Part shown: one piece after another, positions 61,412 through 64,000 of the stretch
Position numbering within the stretch: position 1 is the first letter of the stretch
How the letters are laid out: each line of letters starts with the position of its first letter
Assembly: GCF_042665595.1 (NCBI RefSeq)
Contig: NZ_JBHTCT010000005.1
Span: 248,001 to 312,000 of the forward strand
Origin: Bhargavaea changchunensis
Lineage (GTDB): Bacteria; Bacillota; Bacilli; Bacillales_A; Planococcaceae
DNA length: 64,000 nt
Direction of reading: 5' to 3'
Made by a program: the position numbers and the translations under genes
Notes under the pieces: generated by a model
Seen by the model: only the letters and a program-made list of their open reading frames with translations
The model's database searches: none
What the model was told of the DNA's origin: nothing

Positions 61412-62695
61412 TTAATCCCCGAACAGACTCGGCAGCACAGTCGAGATCTGAGGCACGAAGATGATCAGCAGGACCATCACCGCCACGATACCGATGACAT
61501 GGAGGATATACGGGAAGGTGTGCTCGATTCCCATTTTCCTGTCCGTCACGTTAACGCCGGCAATCGTGGACAGCCCGACTGGCGGCGTGATATTCGCCAG
61601 CGCGAAGTTCATGATCAGAACCATCCCGAAGTGGATCGGGTCGATGCCGTACTGCATCGCGATCGGCATGAAAATCGGACCGAGCAGGATGATCAGCGAC
61701 GTCACTTCCGTCAGCATGCCGAGAATCAGCAAGATGACCGAGACGACCAACAGGAACTGGAGCGGTGTGGAAGCAAATCCGAGGAAGAAGTCGGAGATCA
61801 CTTCAGGCAGCCGGTTCACAGTCAGCACATAGGTGAACACACTCGCGAACGAAATGATGATCAGGATAATCGCAGACGTCACAGCGGAGTTCGCCATGAT
61901 ATCTTTGAACTTCCTGAAATTCAGCTCGCCGTAGAACATCGCCAAAATAAATCCGTAGACGACCGCAATGATTGCAGCCTCTGTCGCCGTGACGAGTCCG
62001 CTGAAAATCCCTCCGAGGATAAAGACCGGAGACAACAAAGGTAGCAGCGCCGACTTGAGGATCGACAAGAATTCCTTTCCGCTCACATGCGCATTCTCAA
62101 CGACGCCAAAGCCTTTCTTCTTCGACATCCACGACACATAGAAACAAAGCAGGATAGTCAGAATAATACCTGGAATAAAGCCCGCAATAAACAGCTTGCC
62201 GATCGAGATGTTCGTGGTCACCCCGAGGATGACCATCGTGATGCTCGGCGGAATGATCAGGCCAAGTACCCCCGCCGGCCCGATAATGCTCGCGATAAAT
62301 GAATTGCTGTATTTCTGTTCTTTCATCCGCGGGACAATGACCGACCCCACGGCATATGTAGTGGCGACGGTCGATCCGGACACAGTGCCGAAGAACGCGC
62401 TCGTCACAACCGCGGTCATCCCGAGGCCCCCTGAAAACCGTCCGACAATGGCATCAGCCAAAGCCATCAGCCTCTTGGTCAGGCCGCCCTCACCCATGAT
62501 ATTCCCGGCAAGGATGAACAGCGGAATCGCCAGATAAGAAAAGTTGTTCACGCCTGCGAACAACCGCTGAATCACGACTTCAAGCGGGACACCGCTGACC
62601 AGCAATACACCGATCGACACAAAGCCGATCGTAAACGCAATCGGCATCCCGAGGAACAGGAGTGCGAAGAAGGCAAGCAGGATCGAGACAATCAT
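61412..62695 (-). CDS. dctM: TRAP transporter large permease (DctM type)
   Basis: 427 residues with about 12 helices. DctM marks: GMPIAFTIGFVSIGVLL, GVNNFSYLAIPLFILAGNIMGEGGLTKRL, MTAVVTSAFFGTVSGSTVATT and NFALANITPPVG. It forms the transport channel of a Na+-driven TRAP system with the small permease and the periplasmic-type binding protein. Start overlaps the small-permease stop by 4 bp. Confidence 0.93.
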   Translation of the reverse strand: MIVSILLAFFALLFLGMPIAFTIGFVSIGVLLVSGVPLEVVIQRLFAGVNNFSYLAIPLFILAGNIMGEGGLTKRLMALADAIVGRFSGGLGMTAVVTSAFFGTVSGSTVATTYAVGSVIVPRMKEQKYSNSFIASIIGPAGVLGLIIPPSITMVILGVTTNISIGKLFIAGFIPGIILTILLCFYVSWMSKKKGFGVVENAHVSGKEFLSILKSALLPLLSPVFILGGIFSGLVTATEAAIIAVVYGFILAMFYGELNFRKFKDIMANSAVTSAIILIIISFASVFTYVLTVNRLPEVISDFFLGFASTPLQFLLVVSVILLILGMLTEVTSLIILLGPIFMPIAMQYGIDPIHFGMVLIMNFALANITPPVGLSTIAGVNVTDRKMGIEHTFPYILHVIGIVAVMVLLIIFVPQISTVLPSLFGD

Positions 62696-63171
62696 AAGCT
62701 CGCCTCCTTTTGTTCAGCCTGGTTCGGATTCAAGATGTGCACAATGATGAAGTAAAGCGCGAACAGAGAGCTGACCGGAATGGACAAGTAGAAAACCGCC
62801 ATCGGCAATCGCATCGTCGCGGATGCTGTCGTCATTGCAGTCATCGACAGACTGAAGCCATAGAAGACCAGGATGGCCAGCAGCACGGCGACCAGAATAT
62901 AAATGAAAATATCGATGATGCGCTGGTACCGCTCACTTGCCAGATTCACAAAATACCGGACACCCAAATGCATTTTTTCATGGATGGCCAAAGCGGACCC
63001 CAGAAACGTCAGCCACACAATCAGCAGCCTTGCCAGTTCTTCAGTGGCAGGAAGCGAGACATCAAAAAATCTCGAGACGACCTGGACCAACACGATGGCC
63101 GACAGTAAAGCCAATGCGATGATACATAAGTATGATAAGATCTTTGCCAAAATCGTAGCCAGCTTTTCCAA
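62692..63171 (-). CDS. dctQ: TRAP transporter small permease (DctQ type)
   Basis: 159 residues, TTG start behind AGGAGG. Four helices with the DctQ pattern: SRFFDVSLPATEELARLLIVWLTFLGSA, KMHLGVRYFVNL, and a final helix before NPNQAEQ. It supports the large permease. It lies 91 bp after the binding-protein gene. Confidence 0.9.
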   Translation of the reverse strand: MEKLATILAKILSYLCIIALALLSAIVLVQVVSRFFDVSLPATEELARLLIVWLTFLGSALAIHEKMHLGVRYFVNLASERYQRIIDIFIYILVAVLLAILVFYGFSLSMTAMTTASATMRLPMAVFYLSIPVSSLFALYFIIVHILNPNQAEQKEASL

Positions 63172-63262
63172 GAGTGTTCCTCCTATTGTTCCTGATGCAA
63201 ACAGCCATCGGTGCGGGATTCCGCCGGTCAGGCGGTGGCCTGTGTTTTTTCGTGTTATTTAT

Positions 63263-64000
63263 TCACCATCCGGAAGCGGCACGGTACACGTCCATGAGTT
63301 CGCTTCCGAAATGTTCTTTTTCCCATTTGTCATAGACCGGCAGCATGGCTTCACGGAACGCTTCCGTATCGACATTGTCGTTGATTTCCATGCCCCGTTC
63401 CTCGAGCGTATCGAGGTATTCCTGTTCCATCCCGTCATTCCGCTCGCGGATTTCATTCGAGATCCTGTCTGTTTCAGCCAAAATGATCTTCTGGTCTTCA
63501 GGGGAAATCGATGCCCATGTCTCATCATTCACGAATAGCATGACCGTGTTATAAAAATGGCCGGTCAAAGACAGGTAATCCTGCACCTCATCAAACTTCG
63601 GAGCGACGATATTCGCCAGCGGGTTTTCCTGTGCATCCAGAACCCCCTGCTGGAGCGCTCCGTACACTTCGCTGAATGCCATCGCCGTCGGCAACGCGCC
63701 GACCTGCTCGAATGCGTCGATCCTGAGACTCGACTGAGCCACCCGGATCTTCATACCCTTCAGGTCTTCCGGATTCACGACAGGCCCATCATTGTTGGTC
63801 AGATGCCGCTGCCCCCATTCCAGGTAGCCGATCTTCTTCAGGCCATACCCGGAAACGATATCGCCCAGGTAGTCACCGAATTCCCCGTCATAGGCGGCAC
63901 GCGCATGCTCGGTGTCCTTCCACATATAAGGCAAATCCTCGATTGCCATCCGGATATCCATCGACTGCATCGTACCGACCATGATCGCGGCTGAATCCAT
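63263..64000 (-). CDS. dctP: TRAP transporter substrate-binding protein (DctP type), start outside window
   Basis: The frame is open to the window edge, so the signal peptide and first domain start are missing; 245 residues remain. DctP features: LKGMKIRVAQSSLRIDAFEQVGALPTAMAFSEVYGALQQGVLDAQENPLANI, including the conserved Arg that binds the substrate carboxylate, and the C-terminal long helix. It delivers an organic or sugar acid to the TRAP permease. First gene of the dctP-dctQ-dctM-cupin operon within what is visible. Confidence 0.92.
   Translation of the reverse strand: MDSAAIMVGTMQSMDIRMAIEDLPYMWKDTEHARAAYDGEFGDYLGDIVSGYGLKKIGYLEWGQRHLTNNDGPVVNPEDLKGMKIRVAQSSLRIDAFEQVGALPTAMAFSEVYGALQQGVLDAQENPLANIVAPKFDEVQDYLSLTGHFYNTVMLFVNDETWASISPEDQKIILAETDRISNEIRERNDGMEQEYLDTLEERGMEINDNVDTEAFREAMLPVYDKWEKEHFGSELMDVYRAASGW

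Overview
The window looks like chromosomal DNA from a Gram-positive, fairly GC-rich (estimated by eye as mid-50s percent) member of the Bacillales. I infer the Planococcaceae, something like Bhargavaea or a GC-rich Sporosarcina. Reasons: strong GGAGG ribosome sites, GTG and TTG starts, ComK, a SigE/SigK-type sigma factor, a WalR-type box, CcpA-type cre palindromes, YvbH-, YkoFEDC- and AmiE-NagZ-NamZ-type genes in Bacillus-like order, and SEC-C and LysM/NlpC proteins. No rRNA, tRNA, CRISPR array, insertion sequence or prophage was seen.

Layout. 1-5.7 kb: mixed housekeeping and secreted genes (end of a ketopantoate reductase, Nudix hydrolase, YjgB-like protein, lipoprotein thermonuclease, SEC-C protein, sporulation-type sigma factor). 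5.9-19.5 kb: a two-operon minus-strand exopolysaccharide locus. It has two membrane family-2 glycosyltransferases (one with a PilZ-like domain), three polysaccharide-deacetylase-like proteins, a 1060-aa membrane-anchored glycosidase-like protein, a HEAT-like membrane protein, a receiver lacking its phospho-acceptor Asp, and a nucleotide-sugar dehydrogenase. The downstream operon carries three independent lesions: an amber codon, a one-base frameshift and a ~65-codon in-frame deletion. 19.7-24 kb: M20 amidohydrolase, comK and an unrecognised 460-aa protein with an ApeA/YopA-like pattern. 24.3-27.9 kb: TPP riboswitch and the ykoFEDC thiamine-precursor ECF transporter. 28-30.9 kb: DUF421, YvbH and a FAD oxidase.

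31-41.3 kb is a catechol ortho-cleavage (beta-ketoadipate) regulon: catA, catB, an enol-lactonase-like hydrolase, pcaI/pcaJ, a thiolase, an SLC13 permease, a carboxymuconolactone-decarboxylase-like protein, an Nramp-like transporter without metal-binding motifs, and an IclR regulator. Three promoter regions carry paired TACG-N5-CGTA palindromes exactly 19 bp apart, which ties the regulon together. 41.8-48.6 kb is a second catabolic cluster (HMG-CoA-lyase-like enzyme, flavin reductase, MFS, SSS symporter with DUF3311 partner, type III CoA-transferase) facing a GntR/FCD regulator, with matching operator-like palindromes. 49.6-53.1 kb holds two cell-wall hydrolases. 53.3-55.7 kb is an aminotransferase/M20 hydrolase pair. 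55.8-60.8 kb is the muropeptide-salvage set amiE-nagZ-namZ with an upstream cre site. 61-64 kb is a TRAP transporter operon with a cupin gene.

The most unusual non-gene signal is a set of four intergenic arrays of degenerate repeats. All have an exact 21-bp period, with two core types (GAATGACGAAAT and TTCTATGMGCGC), and one array is arranged as a mirror image.
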